Positions 7,956-15,860 of a DNA stretch of 41,158 nt are shown in pieces. This stretch comes from an uncultured Clostridia bacterium (GTDB lineage Bacteria > Bacillota > Clostridia > TANB77 > CAG-508): positions 1-41,158 of the forward strand of contig CAMKSF010000012.1 in NCBI GenBank assembly GCA_946415375.1, read 5' to 3'. The notes under the pieces were generated by a model, which was not told the DNA's origin, did no database searches, and was given only the letters and a program-made list of their open reading frames with translations. A program made the translations under genes and the position numbers. Position 1 is the stretch's first letter. Each line of letters begins with the position of its first letter.

Positions 7956-9665
7956 ATGAAGGGCTTACATTCATGGCTTAAAAACAGCTCAAAAATGAAA
8001 AGATGGATACTATTAATTTTAGTTGGGATTATTTTTGTATCATATGGAATTGCGAGTATTATTATTTCTAAAAAAGCAATGTCATTTAAACACGCTGCAA
8101 AGATTATAGTATATTTTACATTAGGATTTACAAGTGTAATTTTAGGATTAATATATTTAAATAAAAGGACAATGGAATTATTTGTAGAGGCAACTGATGA
8201 CAGAATTTCTGGAAGAAGAAAAGTAAATATTAATTCTTTGATATTTAATAAAAAAATATATGAACAAGGACCTAATATTGTTGTAATAGGAGGTGGAAGT
8301 GGACTAAACACAATTCTTGATGGATTAAAAAGATATACAAGTAATATTACTGCAATAGTAACAGTATCAAATTATGGGGAAAATTTAGATGAAAATTCAG
8401 AAAAGCTAAGATATATGCAACTAGAAGATATAAAAAATGGTTTAGCATCACTTGCAATGGAAGATAATAGTAAGATGAAAGAATTATTAAACTATAGATT
8501 TAAAAAAGGAACACTAAAAAATGTTGCTTTTTCAGATATATATTTTGAGGCAATGCAAGATATTTCAAAAAGCTTAGCAGAGTCAGTTAAAGATAGCAAT
8601 GATATATTTAAAATATATGGAAAAGTTTTACCTGTAACTGAGGATGAAATGAAAATATGTGCAGAACTAGGAAATGGATATGTTGTAGAAGAAAAATCAA
8701 AAATTGCTAGTATGGTTTATGATAAACTTACAAAAATTAACAGGGTGTATTTAAGCCCAGGAAATTGCAAACCAACACCAGGAGTTATAGAAGCAATACA
8801 AAATGCTGATAGTATTATAATTGGACCAGGTAGTTTATACACAAATATAATTCCAAATTTGTTAGTAAATGGTGTAGCAAGAGCATTAAAACTAAGTAAA
8901 GCAAGAAAATTCTATGTATGTAATATAATGACAGAGCCAGGACTTACAGATAATTATTCAGTAGCAGATCATGTAAATAGTATAATTGACCATTGTGGCG
9001 AGGGAATAATAGATTATTGCTTATATGATACAGGGGAAGTTGTTCCTGAATACATAAAAAAATATAATTTAGATGGAGCAGATTTAGTTGAGCAAGATTT
9101 AAAAAATATAAAAGAGAGAAGAATAAGATTTATAAAAGAGAATTTATCTTTAATAAAAGACGACAGTGTTAGACATAATGCAAATTTGATAGCAGATATT
9201 GTAATACAAGTTATATGTGATGATTTAAAATACAAAGACAAACAAAAAGATCCAGAATATATGATGATGAATTCAAAATTAAAAGCAGATAAGGTTATAA
9301 ATAAAAGACAAAAAAGAGCAAAGAAAGAAAAAGAAAGTGGAAAAAAACCAAAAAAAGTAGGAAACAGTAAGTTCGCAAATAAATATCAAGAAAGAATAAA
9401 ATCTATAAAGGATACAAATAAGAATATTGAAAAAAAGAAAAAAGTATTAGAAGGAAATACTAAAACAAAGGAAAGAAAAAATGACAGAACAATTACAACT
9501 GATAAAACAAAAAATAAAACAAAACAAGAAGAAATAGATATTTTAAAAGAACAAGATAAAATGCTTAAAGAAAATCAAACACCTATATTTGCAGAAGCAA
9601 TAAAAATAAAGAATTACGAAGAAATTAGAAAAGAAATGTTAAAGAAATTTAATAATGGAAAATAA
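7956..9665 (+). CDS. Membrane-anchored YvcK/CofD-like protein (gluconeogenesis factor family), divergent
   Basis: YvcK proteins bind UDP-sugars and link carbon metabolism to cell-wall growth. Here two hydrophobic helices (about residues 16-36 and 45-65) precede the CofD-like domain, which opens with VVIGGGSGLNTIL near residue 109 and contains NITAIVTV, IIIGPGSLYTNIIPNLLVNG, VCNIMTEPG and ADHVNSI. The long tail from about 430 to 569 is Lys-rich and probably disordered. Two ligand-site motifs differ from the family: the usual DDGGSSG is replaced by NYGEN, and the usual AGHSLGN-like segment reads LKNVAFSD. The fold is secure, but the ligand or activity may be altered. It has AAAGGAC upstream, sits in the murB operon and ends 17 nt before the start of the debranching enzyme gene. 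The usual rapZ and whiA neighbours are absent. Confidence 0.88.
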   Translation: MKGLHSWLKNSSKMKRWILLILVGIIFVSYGIASIIISKKAMSFKHAAKIIVYFTLGFTSVILGLIYLNKRTMELFVEATDDRISGRRKVNINSLIFNKKIYEQGPNIVVIGGGSGLNTILDGLKRYTSNITAIVTVSNYGENLDENSEKLRYMQLEDIKNGLASLAMEDNSKMKELLNYRFKKGTLKNVAFSDIYFEAMQDISKSLAESVKDSNDIFKIYGKVLPVTEDEMKICAELGNGYVVEEKSKIASMVYDKLTKINRVYLSPGNCKPTPGVIEAIQNADSIIIGPGSLYTNIIPNLLVNGVARALKLSKARKFYVCNIMTEPGLTDNYSVADHVNSIIDHCGEGIIDYCLYDTGEVVPEYIKKYNLDGADLVEQDLKNIKERRIRFIKENLSLIKDDSVRHNANLIADIVIQVICDDLKYKDKQKDPEYMMMNSKLKADKVINKRQKRAKKEKESGKKPKKVGNSKFANKYQERIKSIKDTNKNIEKKKKVLEGNTKTKERKNDRTITTDKTKNKTKQEEIDILKEQDKMLKENQTPIFAEAIKIKNYEEIRKEMLKKFNNGK

Positions 9666-9682
9666 AAATGGAGGAAATACAA

Positions 9683-11722
9683 ATGAAGTTTGAGAAACAA
9701 GATTTAGATTTAGAAAGTGGATTGAAAAGAGAATGGATAATAACGAATGGACTTGGTGGATATGCTGCATCAACGATAATTGGAGCAAATACGAGAAGAT
9801 ATCATGGTCTATTTATAGCACCACTTAATCCACCAGCCAAAAGACACTTAATACTTTCAAAATTAGATGAAAGTATAGAAATAAGAGGAAAAAAATACGA
9901 ATTATATACTAATGTGGGAAAAAATTATATATCAGATGGATATAAGTACTTAGATTCATTTAGTAAAGAAATATTACCGATTTTTAAATATAGTGTTAAA
10001 GATATATCTATAACAAAGACTATTTGTATGATTTATAGAAGGAATACTGTTTTAGTATACTACAAAATTAGAAACGGAAAAGATAGGGCAAAACTAATAC
10101 TTGCACCTGTTATGAATTTTAGGGATTTTCATGGAATGAATACAAATCATGAATTCACTTTATCGCAACATATAAATAGTAACAAAGTTAAAGTTATAGT
10201 CGACAATAATGTTTCGACACCAATTTATATGTATACAACAGCAGGAAGCTATATTGAGCATTATAATGACACATATAGAGATATGTTCTATATAGAAGAA
10301 GAAAAAAGAGGTTTTTTCCCAGAAGAAAATCATGTTGTATGTGGAAGATATGAAGTTGATTTAAAGCCAGGAGAAGAGAAGGAAGTTTCTTTTATATGTT
10401 CATTAGAGGATAATATAGAAGAAATAGAACCAAAATATGTTATAGATAGTGAAATAATAAGACAACATCAATTATATAATAAATCTGAATTAATAGACAA
10501 CTCTACAATTAACAAAACGAAAAAGGAACTTGAAGAAGATGACTTAAAAAAAGCTTTTTTAACAGCAATAGATAACTTTATTGTATTTAGACCAACATTT
10601 GCATTGCACACAGTAATTGCAGGATATCCTTGGTTTTTAGATTGGGGAAGAGATACTTTAATTGCTTTTGAGGGATTACTTTTAAAAACAAAACGATTCG
10701 AACAAGCACAAAAAGTACTGTTTACAATTACAAGGGATATAAAATATGGGTTAGTTCCAAATGGATATTCAGAATTAGATAACAGTCCTATGTATAACAG
10801 TGTTGATAGTTCATTATTACTTTTTGAACAAATACAAAAATATGTTGATTATACAGGAGATTATGAGTTTGTAAAAAGAACAATGTACTCTAAACTAAAA
10901 GAAATTATAGAAAATTACTCAGAAGGAATAACATTTGCAAATAACAATATCTATTTAGATGAGGATGGACTTATATATTCTGGAAACGAAAATACACAAA
11001 ATACTTGGATGGATGCTAAATACGATAATTATGTAGCTACTCCAAGATATGGAAAAGTAGTTGAGATAAATGCTATGTGGTACAATGCACTTATGATAAT
11101 GTCAGGACTTGCAAAGAAATGTGTTGGAATAGGAAAAAGAATAGAAAGCAAAAAGTATGAGAAGATGGCAGAAAAATGCAAAGAGTCATTTGAAAAAGAA
11201 TTCTATAACGAAAAGAAAAAGTGTTTATTTGATTATCTTGGAAATGATGAAATAAGACCTAATCAGTTATTTGCATTGAGTTTGTCATACCCTGTAATAG
11301 ATCCAACATCAAAAGTTGCAGAAAACATCATAAATACAGTAGAAAAGAAGCTATTAAATAGTTATGGATTAAGAACACTTGCAAAAGGTGAAGAAAACTA
11401 TGTAGATATTTATGAGGGCGATAGTTTCAAAAGAGATATGAGCTATCATCAAGGACCAACTTGGACTTGGCTTTTAGGATTATATTATGATTCAATAATG
11501 AACATGAAAATAGCAGAATCAGATGCAGGAAAGAAAAAACAATTAGAAGAAAAAATAAAAAAATTTAAAGAAAAAACATATAAAACATTCAAAAAAGAGA
11601 TTACTCAAAGAGGATGTATTGGTTCAATTTCAGAATTATATGATTCTAAAATGCCGTTTGAACCAAAAGGTGCTTTTGCACAAGCTTGGAGTGTTGCAGA
11701 GGTATTTAGAATAATATTTTAG
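9683..11722 (+). CDS. Glycogen debranching enzyme (amylo-alpha-1,6-glucosidase, GH133 type)
   Basis: This predicted cytoplasmic enzyme hydrolyses alpha-1,6 branch stubs of glycogen. The N-terminal domain has the family signature WIITNGLGGYAAST followed by NTRRYHGLF (residues 18-45). The C-terminal (alpha/alpha)6 catalytic barrel shows AGYPWFLDWGRDTLI near 312, TWMDA near 438, VEINAMWYNAL near 457 and a C-terminal GAFAQAWSVAE. An ATG at 9668 overlaps the ribosome-binding site; GGAGGAA at 9670-9676 lies 6-8 nt before ATG 9683, so I start there (679 aa). The gene is tightly packed between yvcK and ruvC, 11 nt from ruvC. No glycogen synthase or phosphorylase is in the window. Confidence 0.92.
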   Translation: MKFEKQDLDLESGLKREWIITNGLGGYAASTIIGANTRRYHGLFIAPLNPPAKRHLILSKLDESIEIRGKKYELYTNVGKNYISDGYKYLDSFSKEILPIFKYSVKDISITKTICMIYRRNTVLVYYKIRNGKDRAKLILAPVMNFRDFHGMNTNHEFTLSQHINSNKVKVIVDNNVSTPIYMYTTAGSYIEHYNDTYRDMFYIEEEKRGFFPEENHVVCGRYEVDLKPGEEKEVSFICSLEDNIEEIEPKYVIDSEIIRQHQLYNKSELIDNSTINKTKKELEEDDLKKAFLTAIDNFIVFRPTFALHTVIAGYPWFLDWGRDTLIAFEGLLLKTKRFEQAQKVLFTITRDIKYGLVPNGYSELDNSPMYNSVDSSLLLFEQIQKYVDYTGDYEFVKRTMYSKLKEIIENYSEGITFANNNIYLDEDGLIYSGNENTQNTWMDAKYDNYVATPRYGKVVEINAMWYNALMIMSGLAKKCVGIGKRIESKKYEKMAEKCKESFEKEFYNEKKKCLFDYLGNDEIRPNQLFALSLSYPVIDPTSKVAENIINTVEKKLLNSYGLRTLAKGEENYVDIYEGDSFKRDMSYHQGPTWTWLLGLYYDSIMNMKIAESDAGKKKQLEEKIKKFKEKTYKTFKKEITQRGCIGSISELYDSKMPFEPKGAFAQAWSVAEVFRIIF

Positions 11723-11733
11723 AAAGGACAACA

Positions 11734-12219
11734 ATGAGAATTTTAGGAATTGATCCAGGATTTGCAATAACTGGATTTAGCATAATAGATTATGAAGGAA
11801 ATAAATTTAAATTAATCACATCAGGAGCTATACTTACAGAAGCTCATACATCATTTCCTTTAAGATTAGAAAAAATATATAATGATTTAAGCGAGATTAT
11901 AAATGAATATAAACCTGATGCAATGTCTATAGAGGAATTGTTTTTTAACAATAATGCAAAAACGGCAATAAATGTAACACAGGCAAGAGGTGTAATACTT
12001 GTAACTGCAAAAATAAATAAAATTCCAATTTATGAATATACACCTCTTCAAGTAAAGCAAGCAGTTGTTGGATATGGAAGAGCAGACAAAATGCAAGTAC
12101 AGAGAATGGTTAAAATGATTTTACATGAAGAAAAACTACCGAAACTTGATGATACAACAGATAGTATGGCAATAGCAATTTGCCATGCACATTCTGCGAA
12201 GTTTTCAAAAAGTTTGTAA
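11734..12219 (+). CDS. ruvC: Crossover junction endodeoxyribonuclease RuvC
   Basis: RuvC resolves Holliday junctions as a dimer of RNase H-fold subunits. All four acidic positions can be seen: Asp7 in GIDPG, Glu in SIEELFF near 68, and two Asp in DDTTDSMAIA near 139-144. The conserved QARG and YTPLQVKQAVVGYGRADK segments are also present. The length of 161 aa is normal. It starts 11 nt after the debranching enzyme gene behind AGAAAGGAC. The usual ruvA-ruvB partners are not adjacent, which is less common in Clostridia. Confidence 0.97.
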   Translation: MRILGIDPGFAITGFSIIDYEGNKFKLITSGAILTEAHTSFPLRLEKIYNDLSEIINEYKPDAMSIEELFFNNNAKTAINVTQARGVILVTAKINKIPIYEYTPLQVKQAVVGYGRADKMQVQRMVKMILHEEKLPKLDDTTDSMAIAICHAHSAKFSKSL

Positions 12220-12235
12220 TAAGATATAAATAAAA

Positions 12236-12257
12236 AGGGCAGATAGAAATCTGTCCT
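12236..12257 (+). other. Hairpin between ruvC and holA
   Basis: AGGGCAGAT (12236-12244) pairs with ATCTGTCCT (12249-12257) with a 4 nt loop. Only AAATTTAT follows, so it is a weak terminator or a processing/stability hairpin that would reduce holA relative to upstream genes. Confidence 0.5.
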
Positions 12258-12291
12258 AAATTTATAAAAGGATTTAAAAGAGGTGGAATAA

Positions 12292-13311
12292 TTGAAAATA
12301 GAAGAACTAGAAAAAAATCTTAAACAAGGTATTTTAAATGGAATATATTTGCTATATGGGGAAGAAACATTTCTTTTAGAAAATTGTCTTAAATCTATTA
12401 AAAAGCTATTTGGTGAAAAAATAAATGGGATTAACTATATTCTAATAGATGATACAAATGTAAATGGAATTATATCAGACATAGAAACACCTGCTTTTGG
12501 ATATGAAAAAAAGTTGATTATTGCTAAAAATACAGGATTATTTAAAAAAGATTTAAAGAAGAAGAGTAAAAATGACAATAGCAATTTAAAGGAAAAGATT
12601 GATACATATATTAAAGAAAACATTGAACAAATAAATGATACTATAGTTCTAGTTTTTATCGAAGAAACAGCTGAGAAATGCGAATTACTTACTACTATAG
12701 AAAAAAATGGTGTAGTGTGTAATTTTGAATATCAAAAGCCTTATCAGATACAAAATAGATTAAAAGCTATTATAAATGCATACAAAGTGAACGTTGATTC
12801 AAATACTTTAACATATTTAATAGAATGTTGTGGAACAGATATGCAAGAGCTTATAAATGAAACAAGAAAGCTAATAGAATATACAGGAGAAGGAAATACT
12901 ATTACAAAAGAAGCAATAGACAAAATTGCTATAAAAAAGATGGAAAGTATTATATTTGACTTAACAGATAATTTAGGAAAAAAGAACACAAAACAAGCAA
13001 TAGAAGTATTAAGAAATTTAGTACTTTCAAAAGAACCGCTTCAAAAAATACTAATTACATTATATAATCACTTTAAAAAACTATATCTTACAAAACTTGC
13101 AATTTCTCAAAATAAAGATGTAACAAGCTATTTGGACTTAAAACCTAATCAATCATTTTTAACTAATAAGTATAAAGCACAAGCAAGTTACTTTAAATTA
13201 AAAGAATTAAGAAGAATTCTTCAAGAGTTTTGTGACTTAGATTATAAGTATAAAATAGGATTAATAGACTTAAATGTAGGACTTGAAGCGATTTTATGTG
13301 CATATTGTTAA
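12292..13311 (+). CDS. holA: DNA polymerase III delta subunit (HolA)
   Basis: The delta subunit of the clamp loader opens the beta sliding clamp. The protein has the family's opening (GIYLLYGEETFLLEN near residue 17), a degenerate AAA+ fold without an intact Walker A, and the helical collar domain to residue 339 (LRRILQEFCDLDYKYKIGLID near the end). The length of 339 aa is standard. The start is a TTG at 12292 placed 5-7 nt after GAGGTGG; no in-frame ATG is better placed. The gene often sits near comEC and rpsT in Firmicutes, and neither is here. It is the last gene of the run, with a strong terminator behind it. Confidence 0.93.
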   Translation: MKIEELEKNLKQGILNGIYLLYGEETFLLENCLKSIKKLFGEKINGINYILIDDTNVNGIISDIETPAFGYEKKLIIAKNTGLFKKDLKKKSKNDNSNLKEKIDTYIKENIEQINDTIVLVFIEETAEKCELLTTIEKNGVVCNFEYQKPYQIQNRLKAIINAYKVNVDSNTLTYLIECCGTDMQELINETRKLIEYTGEGNTITKEAIDKIAIKKMESIIFDLTDNLGKKNTKQAIEVLRNLVLSKEPLQKILITLYNHFKKLYLTKLAISQNKDVTSYLDLKPNQSFLTNKYKAQASYFKLKELRRILQEFCDLDYKYKIGLIDLNVGLEAILCAYC

Positions 13312-13316
13312 AAGAA

Positions 13317-13347
13317 AAATCTGCAATTAATTTTGCAGATTTTTTGT
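13317..13347. terminator. Terminator shared by holA and the convergent gene
   Basis: AAATCTGCAA (13317-13326) pairs perfectly with TTGCAGATTT (13333-13342), with A and T runs on both sides, so it can act in both directions. Confidence 0.88.
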
Positions 13348-13365
13348 AATATAAATTTAATTATT

Positions 13366-13842
13366 TTAACGTTCTTCTTCTTTTTCTTCTTTGGAATCAT
13401 GTTCAGTGGCAGAAGAGCTACTTTGTTGAGAGTTTTTTTCTTTCTCAGCCATCATCATATTCCAATGTTCAGCATAGGCTTCGTATATGTCAACTGTATA
13501 AAAAAGAGGATTTCTAGGAGATGGCGGCTTTGCTAAAGCTTCACTAAGCAAGTTATCATCAGGACATAATTCTTGTATTTCTTTACGTTTTTTGGGTTTA
13601 AGCTCAGAGAGAGCCTCCCACAAATGATGAGAAAATTCAGGGTCTTCCCTTCCATAATCGTAATCTTCAGAATAATCAACAAAACGGTTAACTTTTGTAA
13701 CAAGATAATGAGTATAAGGTGGCTCATTTTGCCTTGTTAGATAGATAGTATAGGTTCTATATGGTTTAGAATATTTTATGGTGTCATAATAATTAAACCC
13801 TGATTGAGGATCATAATAATATCCCATGAGTAAATCTACCAT
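13366..13842 (-). CDS. Hypothetical protein, Tyr-rich N-terminus and charged tail, 158 aa
   Basis: I do not recognise this family. The product is soluble, with a Tyr-rich first third (GYYYDPQSGFNYYDTIKY), a middle with EDYDYGREDPEF, and a Ser then Glu/Lys-rich low-complexity end (SSSS...EEKEEER). There is no signal peptide or membrane helix. The start is uncertain: GAAAGG directly abuts ATG 13842, while the next in-frame ATG (13827) is about 15 nt away. A perfect sigma-A promoter lies just upstream, so the leader is only about 20 nt. It belongs to a minus-strand cluster of small unknown genes (to 14918) with similar promoters. The cluster looks like an insertion between holA and sleB. Confidence 0.65.
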   Translation of the reverse strand: MVDLLMGYYYDPQSGFNYYDTIKYSKPYRTYTIYLTRQNEPPYTHYLVTKVNRFVDYSEDYDYGREDPEFSHHLWEALSELKPKKRKEIQELCPDDNLLSEALAKPPSPRNPLFYTVDIYEAYAEHWNMMMAEKEKNSQQSSSSATEHDSKEEKEEER

Positions 13843-13851
13843 CCTTTCAAA

Positions 13852-13866
13852 TAATAATGATTATTG
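13852..13866 (-). promoter_or_regulatory. Palindrome at the transcription start, Fur-family box-like
   Basis: The 13 bp palindrome AATAAT-G-ATTATT sits between the -10 and the start codon. By hand the 15-mer fits 12 of 15 positions of the 7-1-7 Fur/PerR consensus. In such AT-rich DNA this may be chance, but its position over the start of transcription is right for an operator. Confidence 0.3.
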
Positions 13867-13869
13867 GTA

Positions 13870-13898
13870 ATTATAACATAAAGACATGATTATGTCAA
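13870..13898 (-). promoter_or_regulatory. Perfect sigma-A promoter for the 13366-13842 gene
   Basis: Minus strand: TTGACA (13898-13893), a 17 bp spacer, TATAAT (13875-13870). An inverted repeat GACAT-GATT-ATGTC (13883-13896) overlaps the -35 and spacer and could be an operator. The -35 with its next 6 nt (TTGACATAATCA) and the -10 with its next 2 nt (TATAATTA) are identical to the promoter at 14980-15008. Confidence 0.82.
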
Positions 13899-13974
13899 TA
13901 TAGAAAAATTTGTGTTAAGACAAAGACTGTAAAAACGATTATATGATTTTTTAAAGAGATAAAAGTTAAATAAA

Positions 13975-14011
13975 TATTAAAAAAAAGAAGATGCGTTTTG
14001 CATCCTCTTTT
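13975..14011 (-). terminator. Terminator of the 14031-14477 gene
   Basis: Read on the minus strand, AAAAGAGGATGC pairs with GCATCTTCTTTT through one G-U pair and is followed by a T run. On the plus strand that pair would be an A-C mismatch, so the hairpin is designed for the minus strand. Confidence 0.75.
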
Positions 14012-14030
14012 AATATATCAAAGAATAATT

Positions 14031-14477
14031 TTAACGACCTTCATCGTCTTTATATTTGTCAATCCCTGAAAATAATTCTTCGGCTTGTTCTTTATTTTCA
14101 ATAGAATCAATTATACTAAGAAATTCCTTTTTTTCTTTTATACTTAATAGAGAAGCAATTTTATGGAAGGCTTCCATAGGATTTTCTTCAGCTCCCAGAT
14201 AAGAAGCTATAGTATTAAGTTTAATAGCTTGTTCATCTGACAATATAATTTGTTTATATTGCATATCGCAAACTGCATAGGTTCCTGTATGTTTATTAGT
14301 CTTATAATCAAAAATATAAGTATGAAAAGGTTTACCGGGAATTATTTCTTGCTGGGCTATTTGACGATTAGTTTTTTCAGCGCAAAAACTATTAACTCCG
14401 TAATCTCTTATATTTCCACCTGGAAAATGATCACAATATCCACTAAAAGACCATGTTGTTTTGTATGGCTTACTCAT
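14031..14477 (-). CDS. Hypothetical soluble protein, 148 aa
   Basis: This family is unknown to me. The N-terminal half has aromatic and Cys residues (SFSGYCDHFPGGNIRDYG, and three further cysteines to residue 81 or so). The C-terminal half is helical and charged and ends KYKDDEGR. No signal peptide or membrane segment is visible. A TTG at 14492 is in frame, but GGAGG lies after it and 8 nt before ATG 14477, so ATG 14477 is the start. The 3' end context (TTTTAACG on the plus strand) is the same as that of the neighbouring 13366 gene, and both proteins end in a charged tail closing with Arg. This hints at shared descent or a shared cassette. Confidence 0.68.
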   Translation of the reverse strand: MSKPYKTTWSFSGYCDHFPGGNIRDYGVNSFCAEKTNRQIAQQEIIPGKPFHTYIFDYKTNKHTGTYAVCDMQYKQIILSDEQAIKLNTIASYLGAEENPMEAFHKIASLLSIKEKKEFLSIIDSIENKEQAEELFSGIDKYKDDEGR

Positions 14478-14537
14478 ATTTATTACCTCCAATTTAATTG
14501 ATTGTATAAAAAATAATATCTTAAATTTTATAATAAT

Positions 14538-14565
14538 ATAATATATTTGTTAAAAATTATGTAAA
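14538..14565 (-). promoter_or_regulatory. Candidate promoter for the 14031-14477 gene
   Basis: Minus strand TTTACA (14565-14560), a 16 bp spacer, TATTAT (14543-14538). The -35 is followed by TAAT, as in the two neighbouring perfect promoters. Confidence 0.42.
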
Positions 14566-14616
14566 GCAAAAAAGGTACATTTATTTTATGCTTTTTTTAG
14601 TATATATAAATAATAA

Positions 14617-14799
14617 TTAATGTTCAGTATGCTCGTTATCTGTATTGTTTTTTTTTAAGCTTCTATCAAGAAAAGCAGGGCGAGGTACCCATTTACCTAC
14701 AAAATCACCTTTTTTTTCATCATATTCTTGTACATAAAATTTTTTATTATTTAAAGATTGAACTCCGTTCCATAGAACCATTATTAGTAAATCTTCCAT
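14617..14799 (-). CDS. Small hypothetical ORF, possibly the 3' part of a broken gene
   Basis: This 60-codon frame encodes a hydrophobic start (MEDLLIMVLWNGV), a Tyr/Lys/Asp middle (FYVQEYDEKKGDFVGKW) and a charged tail ending NTDNEHTEH. There is no Shine-Dalgarno before ATG 14799. It overlaps the 3' end of the 14784-14918 ORF by 16 nt in another frame. Either it is translated by coupling to that ORF, or the two are halves of one gene of about 105 codons split by a frameshift. I favour the split-gene reading because only the upstream ORF has a promoter and ribosome-binding site. Confidence 0.4.
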   Translation of the reverse strand: MEDLLIMVLWNGVQSLNNKKFYVQEYDEKKGDFVGKWVPRPAFLDRSLKKNNTDNEHTEH

Positions 14800-14918
14800 G
14801 AAGTCCGATAATATGTGGTTTTTCCATCAGACCTTTTTTCACAACTTCCTGAAAAAGAATTTACTGTACGAACATATTGTTTTCTACGAAAATTTTTTGC
14901 TGAATCATTTTTTTCCAT
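14784..14918 (-). CDS. 44-codon ORF with strong ribosome-binding site, 5' half of an overlapping or split gene
   Basis: The ORF runs from ATG 14918 to TAA 14784-14786 and encodes a basic peptide (starting MEKNDSAKNFRRKQY, then VRTVNSFSGSC, ending RTSWKIY). It has an excellent GGAGGTG upstream and a perfect consensus promoter at 14980-15008. It is not membrane-like. The next ORF (14617-14799) overlaps its end in the -1 frame. I see no canonical X-XXY-YYZ slippery heptamer in the right frame, so programmed frameshifting is not supported. Confidence 0.5.
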   Translation of the reverse strand: MEKNDSAKNFRRKQYVRTVNSFSGSCEKRSDGKTTYYRTSWKIY

Positions 14919-14979
14919 ATTATATTGCTCACCTCCAAAAAATAATAAATATATATTCTATATGTTGATTATAGAGATA

Positions 14980-15008
14980 ATTATAGCATTAATTACTGAT
15001 TATGTCAA
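14980..15008 (-). promoter_or_regulatory. Perfect sigma-A promoter for the 14784-14918 ORF
   Basis: Minus strand TTGACA (15008-15003), a 17 bp spacer, TATAAT (14985-14980). The predicted start is near 14973, giving a leader of about 55 nt. It closely resembles the promoter at 13870-13898. Confidence 0.8.
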
Positions 15009-15109
15009 CATCATTTAGAATAGTATTGAATGCTATAAATATATTTTTTGAATAAAAATCCATTTTTAGAGAAAAATAAGTCTATGTTTTAAAAAGCGAG
15101 GTTTTTTTT

Positions 15110-15784
15110 ATGAAGAAAAAAATAATTTCAATTTTTTTATTAATTATTATAAGCACAATAATATGTTTTTTTGTAATGCAAAATAACAATGAAGTTCAAG
15201 CACTTTCAAAATATGGTTCACAAGGAGAAGAAGTTAGGCAAATACAAACAAAGTTAAAGAGATGGGGATATTACAATGGGAGTGTTGATGGAATATTTGG
15301 AAGCAAGACACTTGCAGCAGTAAAGTTATTTCAAAAGAAGAATGGATTAACAGTAGATGGAATAGCTGGGAGCAAGACTTTAGCTGCAATGGGAATTACA
15401 AGCTCTGGAAATTCTTCAGGAACTACAAGTAATTCGAGTAATGTGAATTTACTGGCACACTTAATATATGGAGAAGCAAGAGGAGAAAGCTATATAGGGC
15501 AAGTTGCAGTAGGTGCAGTTATAATGAATAGGGTTAAAAGTAGTTCTTTTCCAAATACAATTGCGGGAGTTATATATCAAAAAGGTGCATTTGATGCAGT
15601 TTCAGATGGACAAATTAATATGACCCCTGATAGCACTGCTAAAAAAGCAGCACAGGATGCAATTAATGGATGGGATCCATCTTATGGTGCAATTTATTAC
15701 TTTAATCCTGCAACTGCAACGAATAAATGGATTTGGTCAAGGCCTATGACAGTAACAATTGGTAAACATAGATTTTGTAAGTAA
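15110..15784 (+). CDS. SleB-type cell wall hydrolase (spore cortex-lytic family)
   Basis: Proteins of this type cleave spore cortex peptidoglycan as lytic transglycosylases during germination, or act as related wall hydrolases. A signal peptide/membrane anchor (MKKK plus a hydrophobic run to about residue 23) is followed by a PG_binding_1 domain (GSQGEEVRQIQTKLKRWGYY near 37, through DGIAGSKTLAAMG) and a Ser/Asn linker. A Hydrolase_2 domain from about 112 carries IYGEARGES with the catalytic Glu, VAVGAVIMNRV and a C-terminal GKHRFCK. The length of 224 aa fits SleB. The usual partner ypeB is not downstream. The ribosome-binding site is weak (GCGAGG followed by a T run). I could not find a convincing SigG or SigA promoter in 15009-15109. 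Confidence 0.9.
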   Translation: MKKKIISIFLLIIISTIICFFVMQNNNEVQALSKYGSQGEEVRQIQTKLKRWGYYNGSVDGIFGSKTLAAVKLFQKKNGLTVDGIAGSKTLAAMGITSSGNSSGTTSNSSNVNLLAHLIYGEARGESYIGQVAVGAVIMNRVKSSSFPNTIAGVIYQKGAFDAVSDGQINMTPDSTAKKAAQDAINGWDPSYGAIYYFNPATATNKWIWSRPMTVTIGKHRFCK

Positions 15785-15800
15785 AATTTTAAAAAATTTA

Positions 15801-15829
15801 TTTACATTTAGTATTGCTTGTGATATAAT
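15801..15829 (+). promoter_or_regulatory. Promoter of the 15861-19548 operon
   Basis: TTTACA (15801-15806), a 17 bp spacer ending in TGA (extended -10), and perfect TATAAT (15824-15829). Confidence 0.78.
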
Positions 15830-15860
15830 CTAAAAGTAATTAACGAAAGAGGTGTGATAA

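Noticed and set aside
13333..13536. Plus-strand open frame of 67 codons after holA
   Set aside because: It begins in the terminator T run and overlaps the minus-strand gene that has a perfect promoter; the Phe-rich sequence is an artefact of the T run.
14784..14860. Programmed -1 frameshift joining the two small minus-strand ORFs
   Set aside because: The A-runs present (GAA AAA AGG, GGA AAA ACC) do not form an X-XXY-YYZ heptamer in the correct frame.
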